A stretch of DNA of 64,000 bases from Polytrichum commune (GCA_950295325.1 OX485806.1:56787169-56851168), one strand, 5' to 3'. Numbered from the stretch's first letter, positions 30,661 to 46,200 are shown. Notes: generated from the letters alone by a model not told the origin. Numbers and translations are program-made.

Positions 30661-33600
30661 AAGTTGAGAATCTGGTTCACACATGTAGGCTCTCGGAAGT
30701 GAGAGCATCCAAAATAACACAAAATTCAACACATGATTCAAAATTGAGAATGTGGTTCACACATGTAGGCTCTCGGAATTGAAAGCATCCAAAACACACA
30801 ACCATTCCACACGTGAATCAAAGTTGAGAATGTGGTTCACACAAGTAGGCTCTCGGAAGTGAGAGCATCCAGAAAAACACAAAATTCAACACCTGAATCA
30901 AAGTTGAGAATGTGGTTCACACATGTAGGCTCTCGGAATTGAGAGCATTCAAAACATACAACCATTCAACACGTGAATCAAAGTTGAGAATGTGGTTCAC
31001 ACATGTAGGCTCTCGGAATTGAGAGCATCCAAAAAAACACAAAATTCAACACATGAATCAAAGTTGAGAATGTGGTTCACACATGCAGGCTCTCGGAATT
31101 GAGAGCATCCAAAACACACAACCATTCAACACGTGAATCAAAGTTGAGAATGTGGTTCACACATGTAGGCTCTCGGAAGTGAGAGCATCCAAAACACACA
31201 ACAATTCAACACGTGAATCAAAGTTGAGAATGTGGTTCACACATGCAGGCTCTCAGAAGTGATAGCATCCAAAACACACAACCATTCAAAACGTGAATCA
31301 AAGTTGAGAATGTGATTCACACATGTAGGCTCTCGTACTTGAGAGCATCCAAAACACACAACCATTCATCACGTGAATCAAAGTTGAGAATGTGGTTCAC
31401 ACAAGTAGGCTCTCGGAAGTGAAAGCATCCAAAACACACAACCATTCAAGACGTGAATCAAAGTTGAGAATCTGGTTCACACATGTAGGCTCTCGGAATT
31501 GAGAGCATGCTAAACACACAACCATTCAACACGTGAATCAAAGTTGAGAATGTGGTTCACACATGCAGGCTCTCAGAAGTGATAGCATCCAAAACACACA
31601 ACCATTCAAGACGTGAATCAAAGTTGAGAATGTGGTTCACACATGTAGGCTCTCGTAATTGAGAGCATCCAAAACACACAACCATTCATCACGTGAATCA
31701 AAGTTGAGAATGTGGTTCACACAAGTAGGCTCTCGGAAGTGAGAGCATCCAAAACACACAACCATTCAAGACGTGAATCAAAGTTGAGAATGTGGTTCAC
31801 ACATGTAGGCTCTCGGAATTGAGAGCATCCTAAATACACAACCATTCAAGACGTGAATCAAAGTTGAGAATGTGGTGCACACATATAGGCTCTCAGAAGT
31901 GATAGCATCCAAAACACACAACCATTCAACACGTGAATCAAAGTTGAGAATGTTGGTCACACATGTAGGCTCTCGTAATTGAGAGCATCCAAAACACACA
32001 ACCATTCATCACGTGAATCAAAGTTGACAATGTGGTTCACACAAGTAGGCTCTCGGAAGTGAGAGCATCCAAAACACACAACCATTCAAGACGTGAATCA
32101 AAGTTGAGAATGTGGTTCACACATGTAGGCTCTCGGAATTGCGAGCATCCTAAACACACAACCATTCAACACGTGAATCAAAGTTGAGAATGTGGTTCAC
32201 ACATGCAGGCTCTCAGAAGTGATAGCATCCAAAACACACAACCATTCAAGACGTGAATCAAAGTTGAGAATGTGGTTTACACATGTAGGCTCTCGGAAGT
32301 GAGAGCATCCAAAACACACAACCATTCAACACGTGAATCAAAGTTGAGAATCTGGTTCACACATGTAGGCTCTCGGAAGTGAGAGCATCCAAAATAACAC
32401 AAAATTCAACACATGATTCAAAATTGAGAATGTGGTTCACACATGTAGGCTCTCGGAATTGAAAGCATCCAAAACACACAACCATTCAACACGTGAATCA
32501 AAGTTGAGAATGTGGTTCACACAAGTAGGCTCTCGGAAGTGAGAGCATCCAGAAAAACACAAAATTCAACACCTGAATCAAAGTTGAGAATGTGGTTCAC
32601 ACATGTAGGCTCTCGGAATTGAGAGCATTCAAAACATACAACCATTCAACACGTGAATCAAAGTTGAGAATGTGGTTCACACATGTAGGCTCTCGGAATT
32701 GAGAGCATCCAAAAAAACACAAAATTCAACACATGAATCAAAGTTGAGAATGTGGTTCACACATGCAGGCTCTCGGAATTGAGAGCATCCAAAACACACA
32801 ACCATTCAACACGTGAATCAAAGTTGAGAATGTGGTTCACACATGTAGGCTCTCGGAAGTGAGAGCATCCAAAACACACAACAATTCAACACGTGAATCA
32901 AAGTTGAGAATGTGGTTCACACATGCAGGCTCTCAGAAGTGATAGCATCCAAAACACACAACCATTCAAAACGTGAATCAAAGTTGAGAATGTGATTCAC
33001 ACATGTAGGCTCTCGTACTTGAGAGCATCCAAAACACACAACCATTCATCACGTGAATCAAAGTTGAGAATGTGGTTCACACAAGTAGGCTCTCGGAAGT
33101 GAAAGCATCCAAAACACACAACCATTCAAGACGTGAATCAAAGTTGAGAATCTGGTTCACACATGTAGGCTCTCGGAATTGAGAGCATGCTAAACACACA
33201 ACCATTCAACACGTGAATCAAAGTTGAGAATGTGGTTCACACATGCAGGCTCTCAGAAGTGATAGCATCCAAAACACACAACCATTCAAGACGTGAATCA
33301 AAGTTGAGAATGTGGTTCACACATGTAGGCTCTCGTAAATGAGAGCATCCAAAACACACAACCATTCATCACGTGAATCAAAGTTGAGAATGTGGTTCAC
33401 ACAAGTAGGCTCTCGGAAGTGAGAGCATCCAAAACACACAACCATTCAAGACGTGAATCAAAGTTGAGAATGTGGTTCACACATGTAGGCTCTCGGAATT
33501 GAGAGCATCCTAAATACACAACCATTCAAGACGTGAATCAAAGTTGAGAATGTGGTGCACACATATAGGCTCTCAGAAGTGATAGCATCCAAAACACACA

Positions 33601-34020
33601 ACCATTCAACACGTGAATCAAAGTTGAGAATGTTGGTCACACATGTAGGCTCTCGTAATTGAGAGCATCCAAAACACACAACCATTCATCACGTGAATCA
33701 AAGTTGACAATGTGGTTCACACAAGTAGGCTCTCGGAAGTGAGAGCATCCAAAACACACAACCATTCAAGACGTGAATCAAAGTTGAGAATGTGGTTCAC
33801 ACATGTAGGCTCTCGGAATTGCGAGCATCCTAAACACACAACCATTCAACACGTGAATCAAAGTTGAGAATGTGGTTCACACATGCAGGCTCTCAGAAGT
33901 GATAGCATCCAAAACACACAACCATTCAAGACGTGAATCAAAGTTGAGAATGTGGTTTACACATGTAGGCTCTCGGAAGTGAGAGCATCCAAAACACACA
34001 ACCATTCAACACGTGAATCA
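30661..34020. repeat. 1680-bp higher-order repeat, two copies
   Basis: 30661-32340 and 32341-34020 (21 monomers each) are almost identical, with rare variants such as GTGATTCAC, GAGAGCATGCTAAAC and ATGTTGGTCACAC in the same order. Differences are isolated, e.g. TCGTAATT against TCGTAAAT near 31656/33336. Confidence 0.9.
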
Positions 34021-36919
34021 AAGTTGAGAATGTGGTTCATACATGTAGGCTCTCGGAAGTGAGAGCATCCACAACACACAACAATTCAACACGTGAATCA
34101 AAGTTGAGAATGTGGTTTACACAAGTAGGCTCTCGGAAGTGAGAGCATCCTAAACACACAACCATTCAACACGTCAATAAAAGTTGAGAATGTGGTTCAC
34201 ACATGTAGGCTCTCAGAAGTGATAGCATTCAAAACACACAACCATTCAACACGTGAATCAAAGTTGAGAAGGTGGTTCACACATGCAGGCTCTCAAAAGT
34301 GGGAGCATCTAAAACACACAAAATTCAACACCTGAATCAAAGTTGAGAATGTGGTTCACACATGCAGGCTCTCAAAAGAGATAGCATCCAAACCACACAA
34401 CCATTCAAGACGTGAATCAAAGTTGAGAATGTGGTTCACACATACAAGCTCTCGGAAGTGAGAGCATCCAAAACACACAGGCATTCAAGACGTGAATCAA
34501 AGTTGAGAATGTGGTTCACACAAGTAGGCTCTCGGAAGTGAGAGCATCCAGAAAAACACAAAATTCAACACCTGAATCAAAGTTGAGAATGTGGTTCACA
34601 CATGTAGGCTCTCGGATTTGAGAGCATTCAAAACATACAACCATTCAACACGTGAATCAAAGTTGAGAATGTGGTTCACACATGTAGGCTCTCGGAAGTG
34701 AGAGCATCCAAAAAAACACAAAATTCAACACCTGAATGAAAGTTGAGAATGTGGTTCACACATGTAAGCTCTCGGAAGTGAGAGCATCCAAAACATACAA
34801 CCATTCAACACGTGAATCAAAGTTGAGAATGTGGTTCACACATGCAGGCTCTCAGAAGTGATAGCATCCAAAACACACAACCATTCAAGACGTGAATCAA
34901 AGTTGAGAATGTGGTTCACACATGTAGCCTCTCGGAATTGCGAGCATCCTAAACACACAACCATTCAACACGTGAATCAAAGTTGAGAATGTGGTTCACA
35001 CATGCAGGCTCTCAGAAGTGATAGCATCCAAAACACACAACCATTCAAAACGTGAATCAAAGTTGAGAATGTGATTCACACATGTAGGCTCTCGTACTTG
35101 AGAGCATCCAAAACACACAACCATTCATCACGTGAATCAAAGTTGAGAATGTGGTTCACACAAGTAGGCTCTCGGAAGTGAAAGCATCCAAAACACACAA
35201 CCATTCAAGACGTGAATCAAAGTTGAGAATCTGGTTCACACATGTAGGCTCTCGGAATTGAGAGCATGCTAAACACACAACCATTCAACACGTGAATCAA
35301 AGTTGAGAATGTGGTTCACACATGCAGGCTCTCAGAAGTGATAGCATCCAAAACACACAACCATTCAAGACGTGAATCAAAGTTGAGAATGTGGTTCACA
35401 CATGTAGGCTCTCGTAAATGAGAGCATCCAAAACACACAACCATTCATCACGTGAATCAAAGTTGAGAATGTGGTTCACACAAGTAGGCTCTCGGAAGTG
35501 AGAGCATCCAAAACACACAACCATTCAAGACGTGAATCAAAGTTGAGAATGTGGTTCACACATGTAGGCTCTCGGAATTGAGAGCATCCTAAATACACAA
35601 CCATTCAAGACGTGAATCAAAGTTGAGAATGTGGTGCACACATATAGGCTCTCAGAAGTGATAGCATCCAAAACACACAACCATTCAACACGTGAATCAA
35701 AGTTGAGAATGTTGGTCACACATGTAGGCTCTCGTAATTGAGAGCATCCAAAACACACAACCATTCATCACGTGAATCAAAGTTGACAATGTGGTTCACA
35801 CAAGTAGGCTCTCGGAAGTGAGAGCATCCAAAACACACAACCATTCAAGACGTGAATCAAAGTTGAGAATGTGGTTCACACATGTAGGCTCTCGGAATTG
35901 CGAGCATCCTAAACACACAACCATTCAACACGTGAATCAAAGTTGAGAATGTGGTTCACACATGCAGGCTCTCAGAAGTGATAGCATCCAAAACACACAA
36001 CCATTCAAGACGTGAATCAAAGTTGAGAATGTGGTTTACACATGTAGGCTCTCGGAAGTGAGAGCATCCAAAACACACAACCATTCAACACGTGAATCAA
36101 AGTTGAGAATGTGGTTCATACATGTAGGCTCTCGGAAGTGAGAGCATCCACAACACACAACAATTCAACACGTGAATCAAAGTTGAGAATGTGGTTTACA
36201 CAAGTAGGCTCTCGGAAGTGAGAGCATCCTAAACACACAACCATTCAACACGTCAATAAAAGTTGAGAATGTGGTTCACACATGTAGGCTCTCAGAAGTG
36301 ATAGCATTCAAAACACACAACCATTCAACACGTGAATCAAAGTTGAGAAGGTGGTTCACACATGCAGGCTCTCAAAAGTGGGAGCATCTAAAACACACAA
36401 AATTCAACACCTGAATCAAAGTTGAGAATGTGGTTCACACATGCAGGCTCTAGGAAGTGAGAGCATCCAAAAAAACACAAAATTCAACACATGAATCAAA
36501 GTTGAGAATGTGGTTCACACATACAAGCTCTCAGAAGTGATAGCATCCAAAACACACAGGCATTCAAGACGTGAATCAAAGTTGAGAATGTGGTTCACAC
36601 AAGTAGGCTCTCGGAAGTGAGAGCATCCAGAAAAACACAAAATTCAACACCTGAATCAAAGTTGAGAATGTGGTTCACACATGTAGGCTCTCGGATTTGA
36701 GAGCATTCAAAACATACAACCATTCAACACGTGAATCAAAGTTGAGAATGTGGTTCACACATGTAGGCTCTCGGAAGTGAGAGCATCCAAAAAAACACAA
36801 AATTCAACACCTGAATGAAAGTTGAGAATGTGGTTCACACATGTAAGCTCTCGGAAGTGAGAGCATCCAAAACATACAACCATTCAACACGTGAATCAAA
36901 GTTGAGAATGTGGTTCACA
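32840..36919. repeat. 2079/2080-bp higher-order repeat, two copies (overlaps the 1680-bp repeat)
   Basis: About 32840-34919 and 34920-36919 carry the same variant series at a spacing of 2079, then 2080 bp (26 monomers), for example GGGAGCATCTAAAACACAC near 34301 and 36380 and the ACACACAGGCATTC monomer near 34471 and 36551. Boundaries are approximate. Confidence 0.82.
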
Positions 36920-37800
36920 CATGTTGGCTCTCGGAATTGAAAGCATCCAAAACACACAACAATTCAACACGTTAATCAAAGTTGAGAATGTGGTTCACAC
37001 AAGTAGGCTCTCGGAGGTGAGAGCATCCTAAACACACAACCATTCAACATGTGAATCAAAGTTGAGAAGGTGGTTCACACATGCAGGCTCTCAAAAGTGG
37101 GAGCATCTAAAACACATAAAATTCAACACCTGAATCAAAGTTGAGAATGTGGTTCACACATGCAGGCTCTCAGAAGAGATAGCATCCAAAACATACAACC
37201 ATTCAAGACGTGAATCAAAGTTGAGAATGTGGTTCACACAAGTAGGCTCTCGGAAGTGAGAGCATCCAGAAAAACACAAAATTCAACACCTGAATGAAAG
37301 TTGAGAATGTGGTTCACACATGTAGGCTCTCGGATTTGAGAGCATTCAAAACATACAACCATTCAACACGTGAATCAAAGTTGAGAATGTGGTTCACACA
37401 TGTAGGCTCTCGGAATTGACAGCATCCAAAACACACAAAATTCAACACGTGAATCAAAGTTGAGAATGTGGTTCACACAAGTAGGCTCTCGGAAGTGAGA
37501 GCATCCTAAACACACAACCATTCAACACGTGAATCAATGTTGAGAAGGTGGTTCACACATGCAGGCTCTCAAAAGAGATAGCATCCAAACCACACAACCA
37601 TTCAAGACGTGAATCAAAGTTGAGAATGTGGTTCACACATGCAGGCTCTCAGAAGTGGGAGCATCCAAAACACACAACCATTCAACACGTCAATCAAAGT
37701 TGAGAATGTGGTTCACACATGTAGGCTCTCAGAAGTGATAGCATCCAAAACACACAACCATTCAAGACGTGAATCAAAGTTGAGAATGTGGTTCACACAT

Positions 37801-39240
37801 GTAGGCTCTCGGAATTGCGAGCATCCTAAACACACAACCATTCAACACGTGAATCAAAGTTGAGAATGTGGTTCACACATGCAGGCTCTCAGAAGTGATA
37901 GCATCCAAAACACACAACCATTCAAGACGTGAATCAAAGTTGAGAATGTGGTTCACACATGTAGGCTCTCGTACTTGAGAGCATCCAAAACACACAACCA
38001 TTCAACACCTCAATCAAAGTTGAGAATGTGGTTCACACATGTAGGCTCTCGGAAGTGAGAGCATCCAAAACACACAACCATTCAACACGTGAATCAAAGT
38101 TGAGAATGTGGTTCACACATGCAGGCTCTCAGAAGTGATAGCATCCAAAACACACAACCATTCAAGACGTGAATCAAAGTTGAGAATGTGGTTCACACAT
38201 GTAGGCTCTCGGAATTGCGAGCATCCTAAACACACAACCATTCAACACGTGAATCAAAGTTGAGAATGTGGTTCACACATGCAGGCTCTCAGAAGTGATA
38301 GCATCCAAAACACACAACCATTCAAGACGTGAATCAAAGTTGAGAATGTGGTTCACACATGTAGGCTCTCGGAATTGCGAGCATCCTAAACACACAACCA
38401 TTCAACACGTGAATCAAAGTTGAGAATGTGGTTCACACATGCAGGCTCTCAGAAGTGATAGCATCCAAAACACACAACCATTCAAGACGTGAATCAAAGT
38501 TGAGAATGTGGTTCACACATGTAGGCTCTCGTACTTGAGAGCATCCAAAACACACAACCATTCAACACCTCAATCAAAGTTGAGAATGTGGTTCACACAT
38601 GTAGGCTCTCGGAAGTGAGAGCATCCAAAACACACAACCATTCAACACGTGAATCAAAGTTGAGAATGTGGTTCACACATGCAGGCTCTCAGAAGTGATA
38701 GCATCCAAAACACACAACCATTCAAGACGTGAATCAAAGTTGAGAATGTGGTTCACACATGTAGGCTCTCGGAATTGCGAGCATCCTAAACACACAACCA
38801 TTCAACACGTGAATCAAAGTTGAGAATGTGGTTCACACATGCAGGCTCTCAGAAGTGATAGCATCCAAAACACACAACCATTCAAGACGTGAATCAAAGT
38901 TGAGAATGTGGTTCACACATGTAGGCTCTCGGAATTGCGAGCATCCTAAACACACAACCATTCAACACGTGAATCAAAGTTGAGAATGTGGTTCACACAT
39001 GCAGGCTCTCAGAAGTGATAGCATCCAAAACACACAACCATTCAAGACGTGAATCAAAGTTGAGAATGTGGTTCACACATGTAGGCTCTCGTACTTGAGA
39101 GCATCCAAAACACACAACCATTCAACACCTCAATCAAAGTTGAGAATGTGGTTCACACATGTAGGCTCTCGGAAGTGAGAGCATCCAAAACACACAACCA
39201 TTCAACACGTGAATCAAAGTTGAGAATGTGGTTCACACAT
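37801..39240. repeat. 560-bp higher-order repeat, about 2.5 copies
   Basis: 38041-38600 and 38601-39160 are seven-monomer blocks with no difference seen; 37801-38040 repeats the last 240 bp of the unit. The marker CTCTCGTACTTGAGAGC occurs at 37961, 38521 and 39081. Perfect identity implies very recent amplification. Confidence 0.92.
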
Positions 39241-42079
39241 GTAGGCTCTCGGAAGTGAAAGCTTCCAAAAAACACAAAATTCAACACCTGAATCAAAGTT
39301 GAGAATGTGGTTCACACATGTAGGCTCTCGGAAGTGAGAGCATCGAAAACACACAACCATTCGAAACGTGAATGAAAGTTGAGAATGTGGTTCACACATG
39401 TAGGCACTCGGAATTGAAAGCTTCCAAAACACACAACCATTCAACACGTGAATCAAAGTTGAGAATATCGTTCACACATGTAGGCTCTCGGAAGTGACAG
39501 CATCTAAAATACACAACCATTCAACACGTGAATCCAAGTTGAGACTGTGGTTCACACATGTAGGCTCTCGGAAGTGAGAGCATCCAAAACATATAACCAT
39601 TCCACACGTGAGTCAAAGTTGAGAATCTTGTTCACACATGTAGGCTCTCGGAGGTGAGAGCATCCAAAACACACAACCATTCAACACGTGAATCAAAGTT
39701 GAAAATGTGGTTCACACATGTAGGCTCTCGGAATTGAAAGCATCCAAGACACACAACCAGTCAACACGTGAGTCAAAGTTGAGAATCGGGTTCACACATG
39801 TAGGCTCTCGGAAGTGAGAGCATCCAAAACACACAACCATTCACCACGTGAATCAAAGTTGAGAATGTGGTTCACACATGTAGGCTCTCAGAATTGAAAG
39901 CATCCAAAACACACGACCATTCAACACGTGAATCAAAGTTGAGAATGTGGTTCACACATGTAGGCTCTCGCAATTGAAAGCATCCAAGACACACGACCAT
40001 TCAACACGTGAGTCAAAGTTGACAATCAGGTTCACACATGTAGGCTCTCGGAATTGAGAGCATCCAAAACACACAACCATTCAACATGTGAATCAAAGTT
40101 GAGAATGTGGTTCACACATGTACGCTCTCGGAAGTGAGAGCATCCAAAAAAACACAAAATTCAACACCTAAATCAAAGTTGAGAATGTGGTTCACACATG
40201 TAAGCTCTCGGAATTGAAAGCATCCAAAACACACCACCATTCAACACGTGAATCAAAGTTGAGAATGTGGTTCACACATGTAGGCTCTCGGAAGTGACAA
40301 CTTCCAAAACACATAACCATTCAACACGTGAATCAAAGTTGAGAATCTGGTTCACACACGTAGGCTCTCGGAATTGAAAGCATCCAAAACACACAACCAT
40401 TCAACACGTGAATCAGAGTTGAGAATGTGGTTCACACATGTAGGCTCTCGGAAGTGAGAGCATCCAAAATAACACAAAATTCAACACATGATACAAAATT
40501 GCGAATGTGGTTCACACATGTAGGCTCTCAGAATTGAAAGCATCCAAAACACACAACCATTCAACACGTGAATCAAAGTTGAGACTGTGGTTCACACATG
40601 TAGGCTCTCGGAAGTGAGAGCATCCAAAATAACACAAAATTCAACACATGATACAAAATTGAGAATGTGGTTCACACATGTAGGCTCTCGGAATTGAAAG
40701 CATCCAAAACACACAACCATTCAACACGTGAATCAAAGCTGAGAATCTGGTTCACACATGTAGGCTCTCGGAAGTGACAACATCCAAAACACTCAACCAT
40801 TCAACACGTGAATCAAAGTTGAGAATCTGGTTCACACATGTAGGCTCTCGGAATTGAAAGCATCCAAAACACACAACCATTCAACACGTGAATCAAAGTT
40901 GAGAATGTGGTTCACACAAGTAGGCTCTCGGAAGTGAGAGCATCCAGAAAAACACAAAATTCAACACCTGAATCAAAGTTGAGAGTGTGGTTCACACATG
41001 TAGGCTCTCGGAATTGGGAGCATTCAAAACATACAACCATTCAACACGTGAATCAAAGTTGAGAATGTGGTTCACACATGCAGGCTCTCGGAATTGAGAG
41101 CATCCAAAAAAACACAAAATTCAACACATGAATCAAAGTTGAGAATGTGGTTCACACATGCAGGCTCTCGGAATTGAGAGCATCCAAAACACACAACCAT
41201 TCAACACGTGAATCAAAGTTGAGAATGTGGTTCACACATGTAGGCTCTCGGAAGTGAGAGCATCCAAAACACACAACAATTCAACACGTGAACCAAAGTT
41301 GAGAATGTGGTTCACACATGCAGGCTCTCAGAAGTGAGAGCATCCAAAACAGACAACCATTCAATACGTGAATCAAAGTTGAGAAGGTGGTTCACACATG
41401 TAGGCTCTCGTAATTGAGAGCATCCAAAACACACAAAATTCAACACCTGAATCAAAGTTGAGAATGTGGTTCACACATGCAGGCTCTCAGAAGTGAGAGC
41501 ATCCAAAACACACAACAATTCAACACGTGAATCAAAGTTGAGAATGTGGTTCACACATGTAGGCTCTCGGAATTGAGAACATCCAAAACACACAACAATT
41601 AAACACGTGAATCAAAGTTGAGAATGTGGTTCACACAAGTAGGCTCTAGGAAGTGAGAGCATCCAAAAAAACACAAAATTCAACACGCGAATCGAAGTTG
41701 AGAATGTGGTTCACACATGCAGGCTCTCAGAAGTGAGACCATCCAAAACACACAACCATTCAACACGTCAATCAAAGTTGAGAATGTGGTTCACACAAGT
41801 AGGCTCTCAGAACAGATAGCATCCAAAAAAACACAAACTTCAACACATGAATCAAAGTTGAGAATGTGGTTCACACATGTAGCCTCTCGGAAGTGAGAGC
41901 ATCCAAAACACACAACCATTCAAGACGTGAATGAAAGTTTAGAATGTGGTTCACACATGTAGGCTCTCAGAACTGAGAGCATCCAAAAAAACACAAAATT
42001 CAACACCTGAATCAAAGTTGTGAATGTGGTTTCCACATGTAGGCTCTCGGAAGTGAGAGCGTCCAAAACACACAACCAT

Positions 42080-42740
42080 GAACACGTGAATCAAAGTTGA
42101 GAATGTGGTTCACACATGTAGGCTCTCGGAAGTGAGAGCATCCAAAAAAACACAAAATTCAACACCTGAATCAAAGTTGTGAATCTGGTTTACACATGTA
42201 GGCTCTCGGAAGTGAGAGCATCCAAAAACACACAACCATTCAAGACGTGAATGAAAGTTTAGAATGTGGTTCACACGTGCAGGCTCTTAGAAGTGAGAGC
42301 ATCCAAGAAAACACAAACTTCAACACATGAATCAAAGTTGAGAATGTGGTTTGCACATGTAGGCTCTCGGAAGTGAAAGCGTCCAAAACACACAACCATT
42401 GAACACGTGAATCAAAGTTGAGAATGTGGTTCACACATGTAGGCTCTCAGAAGTGAGAGCATCCAAAAAAACACAAAATTCAACACCTGAATCAAAGTTG
42501 TGAATCTGGTTTACACATGTAGGCTCTCGGAAGTGAGAGCATCCAAAAACACACAACCATTCAACACGTGAATGAAAGTTGAGAATGTGGTTCACACGTG
42601 CAGGCTCTTAGAAGTGAGAGCATCCAAGAAAACACAAACTTCAACTCATGAATCAAAGTTGAGAATGTGGTTTGCACATGTAGGCTCTCGGAAGTGAAAG
42701 CGTCCAAAACACACAACCATTCAACACGTGAATCAAAGTT
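42080..42740. repeat. 321-bp higher-order repeat, two copies
   Basis: The series TTGTGAATCTGGTTTACAC, CACGTGCAGGCTCTTAGAAG and GAATGTGGTTTGCACATG appears twice, 321 bp apart. Edges approximate. Confidence 0.75.
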
Positions 42741-43140
42741 GAGAATGTGGTTCAGACATGTAGACTCTCGGAATTGAGAGCATCGTAAACACACAACCAT
42801 TCAACACGTGAATCAAAGTTGAGAATGTGGTTCACACATGTAGGCTCTCAGAGGTGAGAGCATCCAAAACACACAAACATTCAACACGTGAATCAAGGTT
42901 GAGAATGTGGTTCAGACATGTAGGCTTCCGGAATTGAGAGCATCCAAAAAAATACAAAATTCAACACCTGAATCAAAGCTTAGAATGTGGTTCACACAAG
43001 TAGGCTCTAGGAAGTGAGAGCATCCAAAAAAACACAAAATTCAACACATGAATCAAAGTTGAGAATGTGGTTCACACATGTAGGCTCTCGGAATTGAAAG
43101 CATCCAAAACACACAACCATTCAACACGTGAATCAAAGTT

Positions 43141-44700
43141 GAGAATGTGGTTCACACATGTAGGCTCTCGGAATTGAGAACATCCAAAACACACAACCAT
43201 TCGAAACGTGAATGAAAGTTAAGACTATGGTTCACACATGTAGGCTCTCGGAAGTGAGAGCATCCAAAACACACAACCATTCAACACGTGAGTCAAAGTT
43301 GAGAATCTGGTTCACACATGCAGGCTCTCGGAATTGAAAGCATCCAAAACACACAAAATTCAACACGTGAATCAAAGTTGAAAATGTGGTTCACACAAGT
43401 AGGCTCTCGGAATTGAAAGCATCCAAGACACACAACCATTCGAAACGTGAATGAAAGTTGAGAATGTGGTTCACACATGTAAGCTTTCGGAATTGAAAGC
43501 ATCCAAAACACACAACCATTCAACACGTGAATCAAAGTTGAGAATCTGGTTCACACATGTAGGCTCTCGGAATTGAAAGCATGCAAGACACACAACCATT
43601 CAACACGTGAGTCAAAGTTGACAATCTGGTTCACACATGTAGGCTCTCGGAAGTGAGAGCATCCAAAAAAAACACAAAATTCAAGACCTCAATCAAAGTT
43701 GAGAATGTAGTTCACACATGTAGGCTTTCGGAAGTGAGAACATCCAAACACACAACCATTCAACACGTAAATCAAAGTTGAGAATGTGGTTCACACATGT
43801 AGGCTCTCGGAAGTGAGAGCATCCAAAAAAACATAAAATTCAACACATGAATCAAAGTTGAGAATGTGGTTCACACATGTAGGCTCTCGGAATTGAAAGC
43901 ATCCAAAACACACAACCATTCAACACGTGAATCAAAGTTGAGAATGTGGTTCACACATGTAGGCTCTCGGAAGTGAGAGCATCCAAAAAAAACACAAATT
44001 TCAACACCTCAATCAAAGTTGAGAATCTGGTTCACACATGTAGGCTCTCGGAAGTGAGAGCATCCAAAAAAAACACAAAATTCAACACCTCAATCAAAGT
44101 TGAGAATGTGGTTCACACATGTAGGCTTTCGGAAGTGAGAACATCCAAACACACAACCATTCAACACGTGAATCAAAGTTGACAATGTGGTTCACACATG
44201 TAGGCTCTCGGAAGTGAGAGCTTCCAAAAAACACAAAATTCAACACCTGAATCAAAGTTGAGATTGTGGTTCACACATGTAGGCTCTCGGAATTGAGAAC
44301 ATCCAAAACACACAACCATTCGAAACGTGAATGAAAGTTAAGACTATGGTTCACACATGTAGGCTCTCGGAAGTGAGAGCATCCAAAACACACAACCATT
44401 CAACACGTGAGTCAAAGTTGAGAATCTGGTTCACACATGCAGGATCTCGGAATTGAAAGCATCCAAAACACACAAAATTCAACACGTGAATCAAAGTTGA
44501 AAATGTGGTTCACACAAGTAGGCTCTCGGAATTGAAAGCATCCAAGACACACAACCATTCGAAACGTGAATGAAAGTTGAGAATGTGGTTCACACATGTA
44601 AGCTTTCGGAATTGAAAGCATCCAAAACACACAACCATTCAACACGTGAATCAAAGTTGAGAATCTGGTTCAAACATGTAGGCTCTCAGAATTGAAAGCA
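43141..44700. repeat. 1119-bp higher-order repeat, second copy partial
   Basis: The monomer with AAGTTAAGACTATGGTTC and the following TCAAAGTTGAAAATGTGG monomer recur 1119 bp apart (43218/44337 region). One base short of 14 monomers. Confidence 0.78.
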
Positions 44701-46200
44701 TCCAAAACACACAACCATTCAACACGTGAGTCAAAGTTGAGAATATGGTTCACACATGTAGGCTCTCGGAAGTGAAAGCATCCAAAACACACAACCATTC
44801 AACACGTAAATCAAAGTTGAGAATGTGGTTCACACATGTAGGCTCTCGGAAGTGAGAGCTTCCAAAAAACACAAAATTCAACACCTGAATCAAAGTTGAG
44901 ATTGTGGTTCACACATGTAGGCTCTCGGAATTGAGAGCATCCAAAACACACAGCCATTCAAGACCTGAATAAAAGTTGAGAATCTCGTTCACACATGTAG
45001 GCTCTCGGAAGTGACAGCATCCAAAATACACAACCATTCAACACGTGAATGAAAGTTAAGACTATGGTTCACACATGTAGGCTCTCGGAAGTGAGAGCAT
45101 CCAAAACACACAACCATTCAACACGTGAGTCAAAGTTGAGAATCTGGTTCAAACATGTAGGCTCTCGGAATTGAAAGCATCCAAAACACACAACCATTCA
45201 ACACGTGAGTCAAAGTTGAGAATCTCGTTCACACATGTAGGCTCTCGGAAGTGACAACATCCAAAACACTCAACCATTCAACACGTGAATCAAAGTTGAC
45301 AATCTGGTTCACACATGTAGGCTCTCGGAATTGAAAGCATCCAAAACACACAACCATTCAACACGTGAATCAAAGTTGAGAATCTGGTTCAAACATGTAG
45401 GCTCTCGGAATTGAAAGCATCCAAAACACACAACCATTCAACACGTGAGTCAAAGTTGAGAATATGGTTCACACATGTAGGCTCTCGGAAGTGAAAGCAT
45501 CCAAACCACACAACCATTCAACACGTGAATCAAAGTTGAGAATCTCGTTCACACATGTAGGCTCTCGGAAGTGACAACATCCAAAACACACAACCATTCA
45601 ACACGTGAATCAAAGTTGAGAATCTGGTTCACACATATAGGCTCTCGGAAGTGACAACATCCAAAACACTCAACCATTCAACACGTGAATCAAAGTTGAG
45701 AATCTGGTTCACACATGTAGGCTCTCGGAATTGAAAGCATCCAAAACACACAACCATTCAACACGTGAATCCAAGTTGAGAATGTGGTTCACAATTGTAG
45801 GCTTTCAGAAGTGAGAACATCCAAAACACACAACTATTCAACACGTGAATCAAAGTTGAGACTGTGGTTCACACATGTAGGCTCTCGGAAGTGAGAGCAT
45901 CCAAAATAACACAAAATTCAACACATTATACAAAATTGAGAATGTGGTTCACACATGTAGGCTCTCGGAATTGAAAGCATCCAAAACACACAACCATTCG
46001 ACACGTGAATCAAAGTTGAGAATCTCGTTCACACATGTAGGCTCTCGGAAGTGACAACATCCAAAACACACAACCATTCAACACGTGAATCGAAGTTGAG
46101 AATCTGGTTCACACATGTAGGCTCTCGGAATTGAAAGCATCCAAAACACACAACCATTCAACACGTGAATCAAAGGTGAGAATGTGGTTCACACATGTAG

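Noticed and set aside
31778-35764. Three identical 75-codon minus-strand open frames (31778, 33458, 35537) and many similar 60-83 codon frames in the arrays
   Set aside because: They are readings of the 80-bp satellite through its three frames. Identity follows from higher-order repeats of the DNA, start and stop positions move with monomer variants, and there is no codon-level conservation.
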